Below, piece after piece: positions 11,460-23,423 of a stretch of DNA of 64,000 bases (position 1 is the stretch's first letter; every line of letters starts with the position of its first letter). The notes beneath the pieces are model-generated. The model ran no database searches. It had not been told where the DNA came from and saw nothing but the letters and a program-made list of their open reading frames with translations. The DNA comes from Sciurus carolinensis. Its lineage: Eukaryota; Chordata; Mammalia; Rodentia; Sciuridae. The stretch spans positions 53,922,268 through 53,986,267 of the forward strand of contig NC_062213.1 in assembly GCF_902686445.1 (NCBI RefSeq). The letters run 5' to 3'. Position numbers and translations under genes: made by a program.

Positions 11460-12733
11460 AATCCATATGTAGTAGAATGAAATTTAACCCCTATCTCTCA
11501 CCCTGCACAAACCTCAGTTCAAAGTGAATCAAGGACCTAGACATTAGACCAGAAACCCTGCACATACAAGAAGTAAAAGTTCAATAAATCAGTATGTAGG
11601 CACAAGAAGTGACTTCCTTGACAAGACTCCTAAAGAGCAAAAAGTAAAACCAATAATCAATAAATGGATGGTATCAAATTGAAAAGATTCTTTAGAGCAA
11701 AGGAAACAATCAAGAGATTGAAGAGAAAGACCATTGATTGGAAGAAAATCTTTGTTAATTGCACCTTATATAGAGCATTAATTTCCAGGATATAAAGAAT
11801 TCAAAAAACTAACACAAAAAGAAAAACAAATAACTCAATAAACAAATGGGTAAAGGAACTGAACAAACACTTCACAGAAGAAGAAATATGAATGGTAAAT
11901 AAATATATAAAAAATGGTCAATAATGTCTAGCAATTGGAGAAATGCAAATCAAAACTACATTGAGATTCTACCTCACTGTAGTCAGAATAGCAACTATCA
12001 AGAATACAAGCAACAATAAATATTGGTGAGGATGTAGGCAAAAAGGTACACTTATACATTGCTGGTGGGACTTCAAATTGGTGCAACCACTATGGAAAGC
12101 AGTATGGAGAGTCCTCAGAAAACTTAGAATGGAATCACCATCTGAACCATTTATCCCACTCCTGGTTATATACCCAAAGGAGTTAAAATCAGCATACTAC
12201 AGTGAAGAAGCCACATAAAAGTTTATAGCAGCTCAATTCCCAATAGCTAAGTTATGGAACCAACCTAGGTGCCCTTCACTAGATGAATGGTTAAAGAAAA
12301 TGTGGTATACATACACAATTGTATATTGGCCATAAAGAATGACTTTATGACATTGGCCATAGAATGGAAGGACCTGTAAACTGTCATACTAAGTGAAGTT
12401 AGCCAGTCTCAAAAAACAAAAATGGAATGTTTTCTCTGATACATGGAAACTAACCCACAACAAGGGGTGGAGGTACAGGGAGGGGAAGAATATAAGTGCA
12501 GTAGATTAGACCATGGGGAATGGAGTGAAGGGAGAGATATAAGCAAAGGAAAGACAGTGGAATAAATCTGACGTAGTTTTCCCATGTACACATATGAAAA
12601 CAACACAGTGAATTCCACGATCATGTATATCCATAAGAATGGGATTCTAACTAGATTAAGATATATTCCAGGCTTGTATAATTATATCAAAATGCATTCT
12701 GTTGTTATATATAACTTAAAAAAAACAATAAAA
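11460..12733 (+). mobile_element. 5'-truncated L1 with target-site duplication
   Basis: This covers the ORF2 C-terminal region ('gaaatgcaaatcaaaactac', 'ggtgggacttcaaattggtgcaa', 'tatacccaaaggagttaaaa') and a complete 3' UTR ending in A-rich 'aaaaaaacaataaaa'. The flanks are 11441-11459 and 12734-12753, a roughly 19-bp duplication starting 'aaagact(a/g)(t/c)cagttttt' with two substitutions and one T-length difference. The 3' UTR type matches the lineage-specific L1s at 44.1, 54.9 and 60 kb. Confidence 0.9.
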
Positions 12734-12753
12734 AAAGACTGCCAGTTTTTTCA

Positions 12754-13587
12754 GAATGAAATGGATTTCAGAAAGTTTTAAATACATGTAACCCAAGTGA
12801 GCTATATAATACAATATAGAGGGTTATATATATAGTTAACATAAACATAGTGATAATAATTTTATAAAATATTTTCTTCACTAAACGTGAAAAGATAGGT
12901 CTAAATCTTTGAGTGTTACACTTTTCCTAGCTTGTTTTGTTTTTGTTTGTGCTGTGCATGGCTTTTGTGGGGAGTTGGGAAAAAAATTTTTTTAATTATT
13001 CACTGCATGTTAGGTTCATTTAAATTCAAGCTTTCAACGGAGTTGATAAAAATCTCTGCTAGCTTACAGTGTATCAGGCAATTTGCTAGATGCTGAGAAA
13101 ATGAAAACTAATGGCTCCTTATTTAGAGGAGTAGCTAATATAGGAGATGTCCATGCATGTGACTGAGTAGAACATAATACTGTAAGACGAAGTGTTAGGG
13201 AATCTCAGAGGAAGGGGAGTTTATATTGTCTGAGGATAGGGGTGCTCATTTTCAAAGGAACTGACATGGAATTGAACTATGTGTGATATATTTAGCATTT
13301 TACCTCTCAGTTCCATATTATCTCAACAAAGGCTCTTATGAAAGCTGTGATTTCATAATTCTTTCATTCCATTTTACTCCCCTACTTTCTCAGATTTGAA
13401 GCTAGAATATTTATGAAGCCCTAATATATGATGAGAAATCTACTTATGATTAGAATCCCAAATAATGCAAGTGCCAGTCAAGTAGATTTCTGACTGTAGA
13501 AGACTGATAAACTCCTCTGAGGAAATTATATTATTTAGTCTCCTTATGTAATATAAGGAAGAAACTACATTCTGTAAATAAATATAC

Positions 13588-13647
<60 letters not shown>

Positions 13648-15016
13648 GTATTTTTTTTTAGGCTCACAGAATGAGAGTGACAAATCTGAATTAAAATTCA
13701 GATATTCACACTTAGAGTATGAAGGCTTTGTTTAGTTTAGCATTGTTTTTGGAGCTACCTCAATATTCTCCAAAGTTTCATTTAGATTAGAAAATAGGAA
13801 TATCCTCTTCACTGTGCTTTATTGATTACTCACCATCTTTGATAATATTTGAGTTATTTTAGAGAAATAAACTATCTAAATATAGTTTTTGTAGACTGAA
13901 TTTAAAAAAAAATTTCCTCACTTTTTTGTTATAGAGTTCATTTGGAGGCATTTGTTCAAAAAATTATTTACTAGTCTATGTTAATTAATCTATGAAGCAA
14001 TAAAAATTATTAAAGCACTTGAAATATTTTATCTTTTTATCAGGTTATTTAAATTTAATTGTTAAAATTCTAGTATTTGCATATTTATATAGTTTTATGG
14101 AAATATTATTTAGCCTTTTATGTACTTCGAAATAGGCTTTCATAATTTTCATTTTGAAAACAAGCCCTTAGAACAACCATTATCTCAGGTTGTCTACAGA
14201 TTTACACTAACTCATTCCATTCTGTTCCCTTTAGGTTCCCTGTTCTGTCATTTTAATGTTAGATAAGACTCTACACAAATGACACATTTTCTCAAACAGT
14301 ACCTTTAAAAATTAACAAATGCATTTTTTCCCTGAGGTTTCTTCTGTTCATGATTAAAATATATAATCATGAAAAGTAAAGCAGTTTTATAAAAGCAATA
14401 CAACTTCTTCTAACAGTTCAACTCTCCCTTTAGGCTTCCCTTGGCATATTGTTACATAATTAAATATTTCATTTCACTAACCTGTCTTTCCAGATATTAA
14501 ACATAAATAAGCATGTACATCTTAAAACTGATCATTTTAACTATATTAAATTAAGAATGAGAAGACTATAAATTCTAACAACTTTTACATGTTCTTCTTT
14601 AAATTCTCCCTTAATCCACAACTTTCTCTAATCTTGTATGTTCTCTTGCATTTTAGAACAAACTCTTTCCTCCACATTATTAATATCTAAAACTTATTAG
14701 GCAACCAAAATACAATTGGATTTGAACAACTTAAAAAAGGAAATGAAGGTAAAGAAAAATTATAATAATTCATCAAATAATACATATTTTCATGAAATAA
14801 ATATTATAATCCCATGTGTCACTCACCATGCCAGTTATTGTCCAAAATATTATCCTGCTCAATATTTTCAGTGACTTTCCAAACCAGGAATTGTTATTCA
14901 TGATTCATATTCATAGTGTGTCAGAGGGCACACATTATGGCCTTGGCTAACCGAGGGGAGTTCAGAATCTGAATGAGATATAATGCCAAAAATGGGGTCC
15001 TTGCCTTGCCATGTGG
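12754..15016. other. Unassigned AT-rich DNA
   Basis: It contains the microsatellite at 13585-13648. Bases about 13065-13285 ('caggcaatttgctagatgctgagaaaatg...' type) resemble a decayed ancient mammalian interspersed repeat that I could not place. Nothing else is seen. Confidence 0.45.
13585..13648. repeat. (TA)n(CA)n(TA)n microsatellite
   Basis: A run of alternating TA, then about 17 CA units, then TATATATG. The VCVCVC/YIYIY frame over it is an artefact of the repeat. Confidence 0.95.
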
Positions 15017-15030
15017 TACTGTCCAGTTTT

Positions 15031-15137
15031 TTTTTTTTTGTTTGTTTGTTTTTGTTTTTGTTGGGCCTGGGGATCGAACCCTGGGACTCGTACTTGCGAG
15101 GTAAGCACTCTACCAACTGAGCTATTTCCTCAGCTCC
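15031..15137 (-). mobile_element. ID-type SINE with perfect target duplication
   Basis: It has a T-rich tail (15031-15060) and a tRNA-like body. On the minus strand it shows an A-box-like 'tagctcagttggtagag' and a B-box 'ggttcgatccc'. It is flanked by a perfect 14-bp duplication 'tactgtccagtttt' at 15017-15030 and 15138-15151. The intact promoter boxes and perfect duplication suggest a fairly young insertion. Confidence 0.95.
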
Positions 15138-15924
15138 TACTGTCCAGTTTTATAAGAGAATTGTCTAGAATTTGTCATGTTCTTTTTGATTCTCCAGTTC
15201 CTATTTTCTCTATTTTCTAGTGTTAAGATTCTTCGTTTCCATGAAGTTGAGCAGATGGTTGTGCTGGTCAGGAAAATGAAACTTCTGACTCAACAAGTAT
15301 TGCTTGCCCACAGGTATCTAACTTCCACACTGAGCCCCACAGAAACCACTTCTTCTAAGATATTAGTTACACTTCAAAATATGATTTCCTGAATCTTTAA
15401 TACCACTTTAAAATATTTTGCAATTATTTTTCCTCATTTCCCTTTTCTATTTGAAATTTCATCTTTTAAAATTAAAAGCATCATTAGATAATAATACACA
15501 GACAATATTTGAGAATGAGTATATGATTTTGAAAGACTGGATAGGCAGGAAGCCTTAACTTACACAAAAGACAAATTAAGTGCCTTTTGTAGAATTTAGA
15601 AAACTGATGGAATCACGCTCTGTTCACTCTTAAATGAGTGGGAAATTCCAGATATGTAGCCTTCCCCTCAAACACTTTGCCCTTGGCCTAGAGAGTAATT
15701 CTCCATTCCCTTACACTCAGCAGAAACTATTTTGTTCACCTCAGCTGCCTGAGGGGAATTTCAGGTACAGCAGCAGTCACAAGCTGCTTCTCATTAGTTT
15801 GCTTCCCAGTGTCTGTTGTCATACATGCAGCTATCATTTTCATTGGTTTCCATCAGATTGCAAAGCAGAGAAGGGAAGAGTTACTGAGGCAAGAGTGCAG
15901 TGCTGAACCCTGTTCAGGTCTCCC

Positions 15925-16000
15925 CTTGGTTCCACCACCAACTAGGCTACAACTGAAAAGCCAAAGAACCTCTCAGGGACTCTGTTAGATGATTCCCAAT
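15925..16000 (+). mobile_element. MIR SINE fragment
   Basis: The 'ttccaccaccaactaggct' and 'aacctctcagggactctgtta' blocks fall in the order and spacing of the MIR core (ttccaccacttactagct ... aacctctctgagcctcagtt). It is strongly decayed. Confidence 0.55.
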
Positions 16001-16744
16001 AGCCTTGAGGTTCCTAATCACTCTAAAAAGTCATTCTGATATATTTTCATAATTATATGAATTTGAATCAACAACTAAGAGAGAATCTAGAATGCTGCAA
16101 ATTGATGTTCCTAGGAGTGGTACACTGCCTTGGGTTCAAGCTTTATCTAGAGATATGATGGATGCATTCAGCTATATCATGTTAGCAATAATAATAATGC
16201 TAGTAATGAATAATTGTGTCAGGCCAAATTCTCATTATATTTTCTGGACTTTGAAGGCAAGTGTAAGTGGCATTAACATGATAAAATTGTTTAATAATCC
16301 AGTAGTTGTACTAACACAATATATCTGGGTAATTGCCACTTTTAACCTTCTCAAATGTCAATAAAAGGATTTTTTAAAATTTAATGATGTTGGTAGAATA
16401 CTTAATAACATTTTATTATCCTAAAACATGACATGAAGTATATATATCCTCAATTATAAACTATTAATTGTAAAAACACTGAATTTTGTAATATTTTATT
16501 AAAATTATTATTATAGTTTTTTACCAGGATGATAATCATCATTCAGAAAATCTACCAAAATGTCAACTGTGTTACCTATTTCTGATTTGTTAGTATTAAA
16601 TGTTTTTTTTATAAAAGCCACCTTAATTTTATTTTTCTAAAAATTATATTACATTTCTGGAAATATGCATAAACATGTATTGAAAAAGTATCAGCCTATA
16701 CAGATAAAAGAATAAGAACAACTGTTCAGAAAGTCTTGGAGGAT

Positions 16745-16855
16745 CTTTTTGTTTTGTTTTCTTTTGGTTCTTTTAAGTAATACATGACAGTAGAATCCAT
16801 TTTGATAAAATCATACAAGCATAGAATATATCTTATTCTAATTATCTGGTTGATA
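16745..16855 (-). mobile_element. L1 3'-end fragment
   Basis: T-rich start, then 'taatacatgacagtagaatcc' and 'atagaatatatcttattctaat', matching the reverse complement of the lineage L1 3' UTR seen at 30.4 and 43.0 kb. Confidence 0.75.
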
Positions 16856-17184
16856 AACCATAATCACTCAAGCATACCTAACCAGTTTTCCAAGACTAGC
16901 TAACTGGTTAACTTGCACAGAAATGCCTTTTGAACACATTAATATTTCTGTGTTGGAAAATAAATATTTTCATTATGGTCCAAGAACCAGAAGCATTGGC
17001 AATAGTTGGGAAAATTCTAGAAATACAAATTTATTGGGCATGATTCAAGTTGAATGTAACAGACTAAAGATGGGCCCAGTTACCTTTATCTTAACTAATA
17101 CTCTAGGTAATTCTCATGCACATACAGCAGAGAACCATGCCTATGTGGGGTTTTTGCTTTGCTTCTTTATTTGTTTAGTAGGCC

Positions 17185-17325
17185 TTATCTTTTAGAGAAG
17201 TTTTAGATTCAGAGTGAAATTAAGTAGAAAGTATGAAGAGTCCTCATGTACCCACTGCCATCAAGCAAAGTCTCAGTCTCCCCAATTAACAGCATTCTGC
17301 ACCTAAGCAATTCATTTGTTAAAAT
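17185..17325 (-). mobile_element. Probable L1M 3' UTR fragment
   Basis: 'ttttagagaagttttagattcag', 'aattaagtagaaagta' and 'cccaattaacagcattctgcacc' follow the widespread mammalian L1M 3' UTR sequence in reverse orientation. Assigned from memory of the consensus, not from alignment. Confidence 0.5.
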
Positions 17326-17589
17326 TAATGAAACCTGCATATAGTTTTAAAAATGAGAAATCTTTTATTTTTGTGCTTATAGAGTATTTTAAAAGATTAG
17401 TTTAAAAATAATTCAGATAATTAATTGGCATATTCATTATTATGCTATTTTAATTAACTCCTCTAGTTAGCTGTTATTGAAGGATGGGGAGGAATGAGTC
17501 AATATATAGTGCAGCGTAAAGCATGGAACATTCTAATTCTAAAGAAAGAGAGCATAAAGAGAGTTCTGTGTTACAATGCTTAAGAAATC

Positions 17590-17880
17590 ATGGGGCAGCC
17601 CAATAAAAAAACACAGTTGGCACATTTTTTGGAATTTGTTATTAAAACTTCTCTTTGTTTCCTTGAAGAAGGAGCGGTAGATGTAGAGTCTTGGAAGGAG
17701 CTTGGTAAAGAGCTATGTGTTAGGTATGCAGGTGAGGAATTGGGCAGGATTTCCATGGAAAATTTTATTTTGTGCTCCTTAATACAAGATTGCCTTGCTC
17801 ATTCTCAGGATAGTGCAAAATGGCCAACCTTGAATTCTGGCTTTAAGGATGCAGTTAAAGGTCACATACAGCTAACATAG
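17590..17880 (+). pseudogene. Class II ERV (betaretrovirus-like) gag matrix remnant
   Basis: A 96-codon open frame starts Met-Gly-Gln, which suits an N-terminal myristoylation site. Residues 10-45 have the betaretroviral/ERVK matrix pattern: a helix with hydrophobic residues, then 'FLEEGAVDVESWKELGKEL', with the aromatic-Pro/Leu-Glu-X-Gly turn followed by a Trp-Lys motif at W35-K36 and Gly39-Lys-Glu-Leu. This part of Gag binds the inner plasma membrane in living viruses. The frame ends at 17880, so capsid, nucleocapsid, protease and pol are absent. The sequence then passes into the long non-coding interior (18210-21465). The matrix start appears shortened relative to the family. The identification rests on motif pattern only; it is a dead fossil. 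Confidence 0.6.
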
Positions 17881-18209
17881 AATCTTCAGCTAACTGCATG
17901 CACCACATTGCTAGACAGTCTGTGAAAAGCAGATGGGTGGAGCCCAGGGTGAGTCACCCCTGTGGCCAGAGGCAAGACCCTGGTTGTGCAAGGGAAGTCA
18001 AGTGCCCTGATGAGAAACTGGAAGAAGCAGCCATGTGGCCTGCATAGGTAGCTGTTCCAGGCAGAGGTTCAAGGAGGTGGTGGCAGCAGGTTACAGGGAG
18101 TGAGTCTTCCTCACTCAGCATTATTGATCTAAGCATATTGAGAGAATAGGAGCTGTTCAAAAGCACAAGCTCTTTTGTTAACAAGCCCCTCTGTAATACT
18201 GCAGCACTG

Positions 18210-21200
18210 GGAGAGAAAAATGGAAAGATTCTAAATGTACAAGTTTTCCTTTCCTTAAAAGTCTTTTCTGATGATTTTACAGGGTCCCATATTCTTTAAA
18301 TATCTGAAGTGACTCTAATCTAAGCCAAAAGTAAACTCTGATTTAGTAAAAATGTTTTGCATGCTCTTTAAAAAATTGGAGTTGTGTAATTTTGTGACAA
18401 CTCCTGTTTTAAGAATCTATATTTTTGACCTCAAGATCTTATGGTGAATTCACATTTGATCCTGCATGCCTAAATTGGTATATTTTTCTGACCTGTTTTC
18501 TTTTATCTAACTATCAAGGACTTTGCACTCTGTCTTTGTTCAGTGGCCAATTTTTCAAGGGTTGACTATTTATACTGCATTTACATTTAAAATATTTCCT
18601 CTTACAATATCCTCAAAAGGACACAGATATGTTGATATTGGGGTGGATCTGATAGTTATCAGGACAAGTGGTTATCTGAAATATTTTATTTCAGTATCCT
18701 CATGGTTGTTATATTATATACCTAACATTTCCAACTGTACAGGCCTGCCCTATAATTGTCATAATATAAAATCTGGTTGACCTATTTTAATTTATAACAG
18801 GTTAAATCTAACAGCAGCTTTAACAAACATCTGTAACATTTCCTCCTACCTGTGGTGCTCCACCTGCAAAAGGTTATAAAATCAATCTCTTGTCTATTTT
18901 TGTGTATGTGTGCACACTGGTGTCTTGTATTGTTGTGTCTACATTAGTGTTGTACATGGTATTAAAACTGGCATATAAATAAATGAGCGCTTATAAATTA
19001 AAATTAAAAATGCATCCAGTATTTTTTTAATTTACATGATTTAAAAGTAGGTTTATTTAAATTATGTAAACAGATAAACATAAAGATATCTGTAAAATTA
19101 CTAATTCACCAGTTTCTTAGGTGGTCAGACAATTGATAGAGTGTTAATTTCTATAAAATGTCCACAATGAAATATTCAATAATTCTAGGATTTTTCTTCA
19201 ACAAGAAAGAAATGGCTAATACTATTAACTATACTTGCCTAATATCTTGTTTTAACCTTTAAAAATAAGTAAATTAGATTTAACATAAATGGGATTAATC
19301 ATAAATGTCTTTGTTAGCAGTCTTATTAATTTATAAAGTAAAGGTGCTAACTGCTAAGTATAAAATCAAGCACTCTTAATCTCCTAAATTCCACAAGGAA
19401 ATATATTTAAACATTGGATGTGTTTTCATAAATCAGTAAATGGGAAAAGGTTTAAGATTGCTTTTTCTGTGTCTTCCCTGAAAACAAGGTTATTTAGAAT
19501 TAAACTTCTAATGGGTATAATTCTACATGCAAAGGGATCAAAAAGTTTCAATTGTGTTTTTCAATTAGTATACCATAAATAACATAAAAGTATTTCATCT
19601 TATTAAAGTGGAATAGTTTGAATTTAGAAATTTCATAGGATTTTTTCAGAACATAAATTTTAAAAATGGGTCAATAGCTAGGAAAGAGAAATAAGAAGAT
19701 TCTTGTTATGGAAATATATTTTAGTATGGAACATAGAATGAAAAGGAAATGTTTCTATGTGGGAAGTCTGTGTAACAAAGTAAAGTTGTAGAATGTCTGA
19801 ACAAATTACAAAAGGGTTTGTGACGGGTAAATTTCAAAAGAGTGTGTGTGTAACTAAATTGGTTTTATATATAGTGATATATATATAATACCACTATTAA
19901 TATCACTATATTAATATATATTGATATCACTATTATATTATATATATATAATTTCACTATTAAAGCAACTGGATTTGAAGGAATTAGGGTTTATACAATT
20001 CTGGTTAACTACTATTATTGTAGAATATTACACTACATTACAGATCCTAGCTTTTTCTGTATACGAGTCTTTAAACTATGAAGTTTAAAAGAGCATTTTA
20101 CCAAGTTGGTGCAAACTAAAGTTGTCTGTAATGGAAATTTTTAGACTTGTAACAATAGCAAATATAATTGGGGATTTATTTATATCATTTAATGTTCTGT
20201 AACTAAGGCTTTATTAATAAGGTAAGATTTTATGTTACTTTTTACATGGGGGTAGAAATTCAATGTATTTTTAAAACATCAGAGCCTAATCTGCTCAAGG
20301 TTAATACTACGAAACATAAAAATATTTTACCAGTTTCCCCAAAACATTAAAGGTGCCCTCATTTTTTTTTAGATTCATGTTTCTGATGTGGTGTTAAATT
20401 GTGTTAATTGATTCACATAGACTTGAGAAATGATATATAAAATCTTTATAAAATAATATTTTTTTAAAAAGAGACTAAAGTCAGTTTCAAAATTAAAAAC
20501 TTACCTAAGATTTGTCAAGAGGTCACCTCACCTACGTTAAGACCCTGCCTCTCCTCTTATTCCATGTGAAGATAACCATTCAAGTTCATTTAAAATTTGG
20601 TTTAAAAATAGATTTTTTGTTATAAAAATTACTGTAATCTTAAAATAAACAAATATATAATATATAGCTAATTAAAATTTTAAGATTACAAAAAATTATG
20701 TTCCTTGGTTCATAGCTATTGTACAAACTATTTTTTTTTACTTTTGATGATTTCATTTTGTCTACTCCTTGCAAACTTTAATGCTTATCTATCAGTGCCT
20801 TAGAGAAGTACAAATTTCAATATAACAACCTGAATTAATTTTAAATAATAGGCCTTCATCTATAGACAGAATGTAAAGCTAAATTGACCCCAGCTGAATA
20901 GAAGGGATAAATGACTGTAAAGTTATAGACATTAAAGTTAAAACCCAGTACTCTTATTTTAAGACTGGTGAAAATAGCTTGCTGAATATAAAGACCAAGG
21001 TTTGAAGATTAAATTTAAGGAAGTAAAAGGGCCAAGAAAGAAAATAGCTAATATTTGACTCTTGCCCTCTGAATCAGCTTAAGCCCAGGGAACAAAGGAA
21101 CTTCTCTAAAGACTATACAACTCTGGGCCACATGACCTCCTGATCAGTGGATCCATGAGGCCCTGGAGGATAGAAAGCAGACCAATACACATGCTGCAAA

Positions 21201-21465
21201 AGAGGATGGTCATTGGAGAAGAGAGACATCACTGATGCTTCCCAGGGAACCCACATTGTCAAGGAGACACTGAACCACACTGGCAGATGGCACTAAAACT
21301 GCAAAGAGGCTGCTCTCAAGTTTCCCAAGAGTGACCCCCTGAAGAAATTCAGCTGACATTTAATAACTGATAGGAACAAGGTCAATTTGACCAGCTTCAT
21401 CTTGAACACCTAGCAAAGACAGTTACAACCAAACTGTGGACATCCCTGGGTATTTAAAAGAAAAC
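18210..21465 (+). repeat. Non-coding ERV interior, copy 1 (paralogue of 25836-29548)
   Basis: Collinear matches to copy 2 run the whole length. 'acaggcctgccctat' is at 18740 and 26018; 'ggttaaatctaa' at 18801 and 26084; 'ttgtctattttgtgtatgtgt'-type sequence at 18891 and 26178. 'ttatagacattaa' is at 20923 and 29019; 'cttgccctctgaatcagctta' corresponds to 'cttgccctctaaggtcaact' near 29134; 'tgacctcctgatcagtgg' is at 21133 and about 29211. The interior has no open frame of note. It contains a TA-rich patch (19866-19963) with repeated 'atcactatta' motifs. Confidence 0.85.
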
Positions 21466-22002
21466 ACAATACTTCTGTAAGGAATAATGCTAAATAACTA
21501 ACTATAGGACAGATTGAGACCAGGTTATTTTAAAGCTGGCTCACTTGTCACTTAAGTTACAACTGAAAAACAAAAACAAAAAGGGGGAGATAGAACCCTA
21601 TAAAATTGTTTGAATCATGCTAATTTTGTTTTAAATTTTTTAAATTGTGATGCTGAAGGTCACACTGTCACACTGCTGCTGAGCACATAAGACTCCCACT
21701 ATAGTAAGCCTGTCAGGCCTCATCTAGTAGAGAGACTTAGAAACAGGATAATGGAATGGGCCAGATCCAGTGATGATGTGAGGTAGAGGCTATGCTTGTA
21801 TCTTTCTAGAAGGTGCAGCCCATCTCACTAGGTACCTGAACATGCCATGCATATCATCATCAGAAGGATCACATAACTTCAATTCAAACTGGAGGTATTG
21901 CTCCAGATCCCCATCAGGAACAAGGAGCTGAGAAGTAGAAGAAGGTGAAGACTCTGTGGACCCAGAAAAGCCAATCTGCCAACATGAGGACAACTGAAGA
22001 AC

Positions 22003-22311
22003 TTGACACATCAAACTGAAATAATAGTCAAACAGCGGGGAGGCCCTAAGTCTCAGGCCACCATGTTTGTGTATCCTGCAAGGCTTTTTGAACAAATACT
22101 TAATGTTATAAATGGCCTTAATCTTTGGGATGTGTTAAAATATTCAATATGGTACATTTTTGGAAATATGTGTTTGCTACTAATTCTCTTTTGTGTTATA
22201 AAAACAAGATGCTGGGTCTTCTGGAAAGAAATCCAAGAACTTCAAATAACTCATCACTTGTGCATATGGTTTCTATTCCTTTGGTTAGGTGATTTCAATG
22301 ACTTGTCTTGA
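22003..22311 (+). pseudogene. Possible ERV env transmembrane tail remnant
   Basis: A 102-codon frame. Residues about 48-66 form one hydrophobic stretch (SIWYIFGNMCLLLILFCVI) followed at once by a basic KTRCW, which looks like the membrane anchor and short cytoplasmic tail of a betaretroviral transmembrane subunit. It lies where env would end in copy 1. There is no surface subunit, fusion peptide or upstream ectodomain. Any short membrane-like frame could look similar, so the call is weak. Confidence 0.35.
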
Positions 22312-22457
22312 GTTCAATGATCTTTTTTTCTGCTTGGTTCACTCTGGTAAAATTTTAATTTATTTATTGTGTTCTTGAGATTTACATTTTTAAATATAGT
22401 TTATGTTTGTTGATATTTTTTTTCTTTTATTTATTTTAAATCTATTATTAGATATTT

Positions 22458-23009
22458 TATATATTTTATTTATTTATTTTTATATGGTGCTAAAGATGGA
22501 GCCCGTCAGGGGTAGTGAATGAATTATATGTGTTTGAACTGCCCAGAGAAAGAGGCTGATACCTCCCTTGGGAATTTCTTGATGCAAAGGTGCCAAGAAA
22601 ACTGCCCATTTGTATGGTGATGTCCTGTTCAAAGGGAAATTCCGTGGTTGCCATGGAATTTCTCAGTCTACCTGGGGGTGGATCGTGGGCACAAGCTGAT
22701 GACTGTAATTGGGCTATTTCACCTTTTGACCAAAGTTCTGCTTTAGAATAACTTTACCCAATGAATTCCTTTGATATAAATACCTATATTGTAACCTTGG
22801 GGAGCCAGCTTATGGTCAGTCCTCCTCTATCAGAAGTTAGGTGAAACACCAGGTCCCACTTTTCTCTATTTTGTGTTTGTTCATCTTTTCCCAATCCCCT
22901 CATGAGCCTGGTTTGGGGAAACTGAGTAAATGTCATGCTGGTTGTGACATGAGCCCAGTACGTTACATGTGCTTGCAAGCACTCTACTACTGAGCCACAA
23001 ACCCAGTCC
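22458..23009 (-). mobile_element. ID-type SINE split by an LTR
   Basis: Left part: T-rich tail and 'tatggtgctaaagatggagccc' (to 22504). Right part: 'agtacgttacatgtgcttgcaagcactctactactgagccac...cccagtccct' (22957-23009). Together they make one minus-strand ID SINE; the LTR at 22505-22950 is inserted between them. Confidence 0.9.
22505..22950 (+). mobile_element. Class II (ERVK-type) solo LTR in a SINE
   Basis: It is bounded by a perfect 6-bp duplication gagccc (22499-22504 and 22951-22956), the size typical of class II ERVs. The ends gtca...tgac(at) are complementary; the 5' T of TG seems lost. A TATA-like 'gatataaata' lies near 22772. There is no internal sequence, so it is a solo LTR. Confidence 0.8.
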
Positions 23010-23423
23010 CTGATAGTCTTTCTTTTTTCATGTTTTTTTTTTGTTGTTGTTGTTGTTATTCTCATTGAATAACCTTATGTCAGTAATTTTCTTGTAATTC
23101 ATGTATCTCTATTTCTATAGAGTTGTTTTCAAGAGATTTTGGTCCCATCATTAGGTTATATTTATCTGTTTCTTCACATGTAACAAAATTTTGTGTTGTG
23201 TTGGAATCCAGGCATAATTTTTTTTAATCTACCTCTCCTAGATTTACAAACCAGTTTTGTGCAGGAAAAGTTACTTGCCAGTCAATCCAACTAAAGATTC
23301 TTGGTGACTTTTAAACCACATCTGGGGAAGGATCTTCTCTGATCTTATTTGTATACATTCTCACTTAGAAGAATTTATAGCTTCTTATTTTTGGGAGATT
23401 GTAATTTCTTGTCTGGTCACTTG

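Larger units (their letters stand above)
15152..17180. other. Mostly unassigned DNA
   Basis: A MIR-like stretch and a small L1 end are listed separately. Open frames at 15634-15906, 16092-16364 and 16923-17195 show no recognisable protein and no splice or start context, so I leave them out as genes. Confidence 0.45.
17590..22311 (+). mobile_element. Defective class II ERV, copy 1 (no LTRs seen)
   Basis: The order is a gag matrix fragment (17590-17880), a non-coding interior paralogous to copy 2 (18210-21465), a purine tract 'aaaaacaaaaagggggaga' at about 21571-21590, and a possible env membrane tail near 22060-22220. No pol is recognisable. I found no LTR on either side: upstream runs into an L1M fragment and downstream into a SINE. 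It may have been truncated at insertion or eroded. The boundaries are approximate. Confidence 0.55.

Noticed and set aside
15031..15137. tRNA-like gene with A and B boxes
   Set aside because: A T-rich tail and a 14-bp target duplication show it is an ID SINE, not a tRNA gene.
16092..16364. 90-codon plus-strand frame with a hydrophobic stretch
   Set aside because: No family resemblance, AT-driven composition and no gene context.
21790..22095. 101-codon minus-strand frame
   Set aside because: Antisense shadow across the ERV copy 1 tail; no recognised domain.
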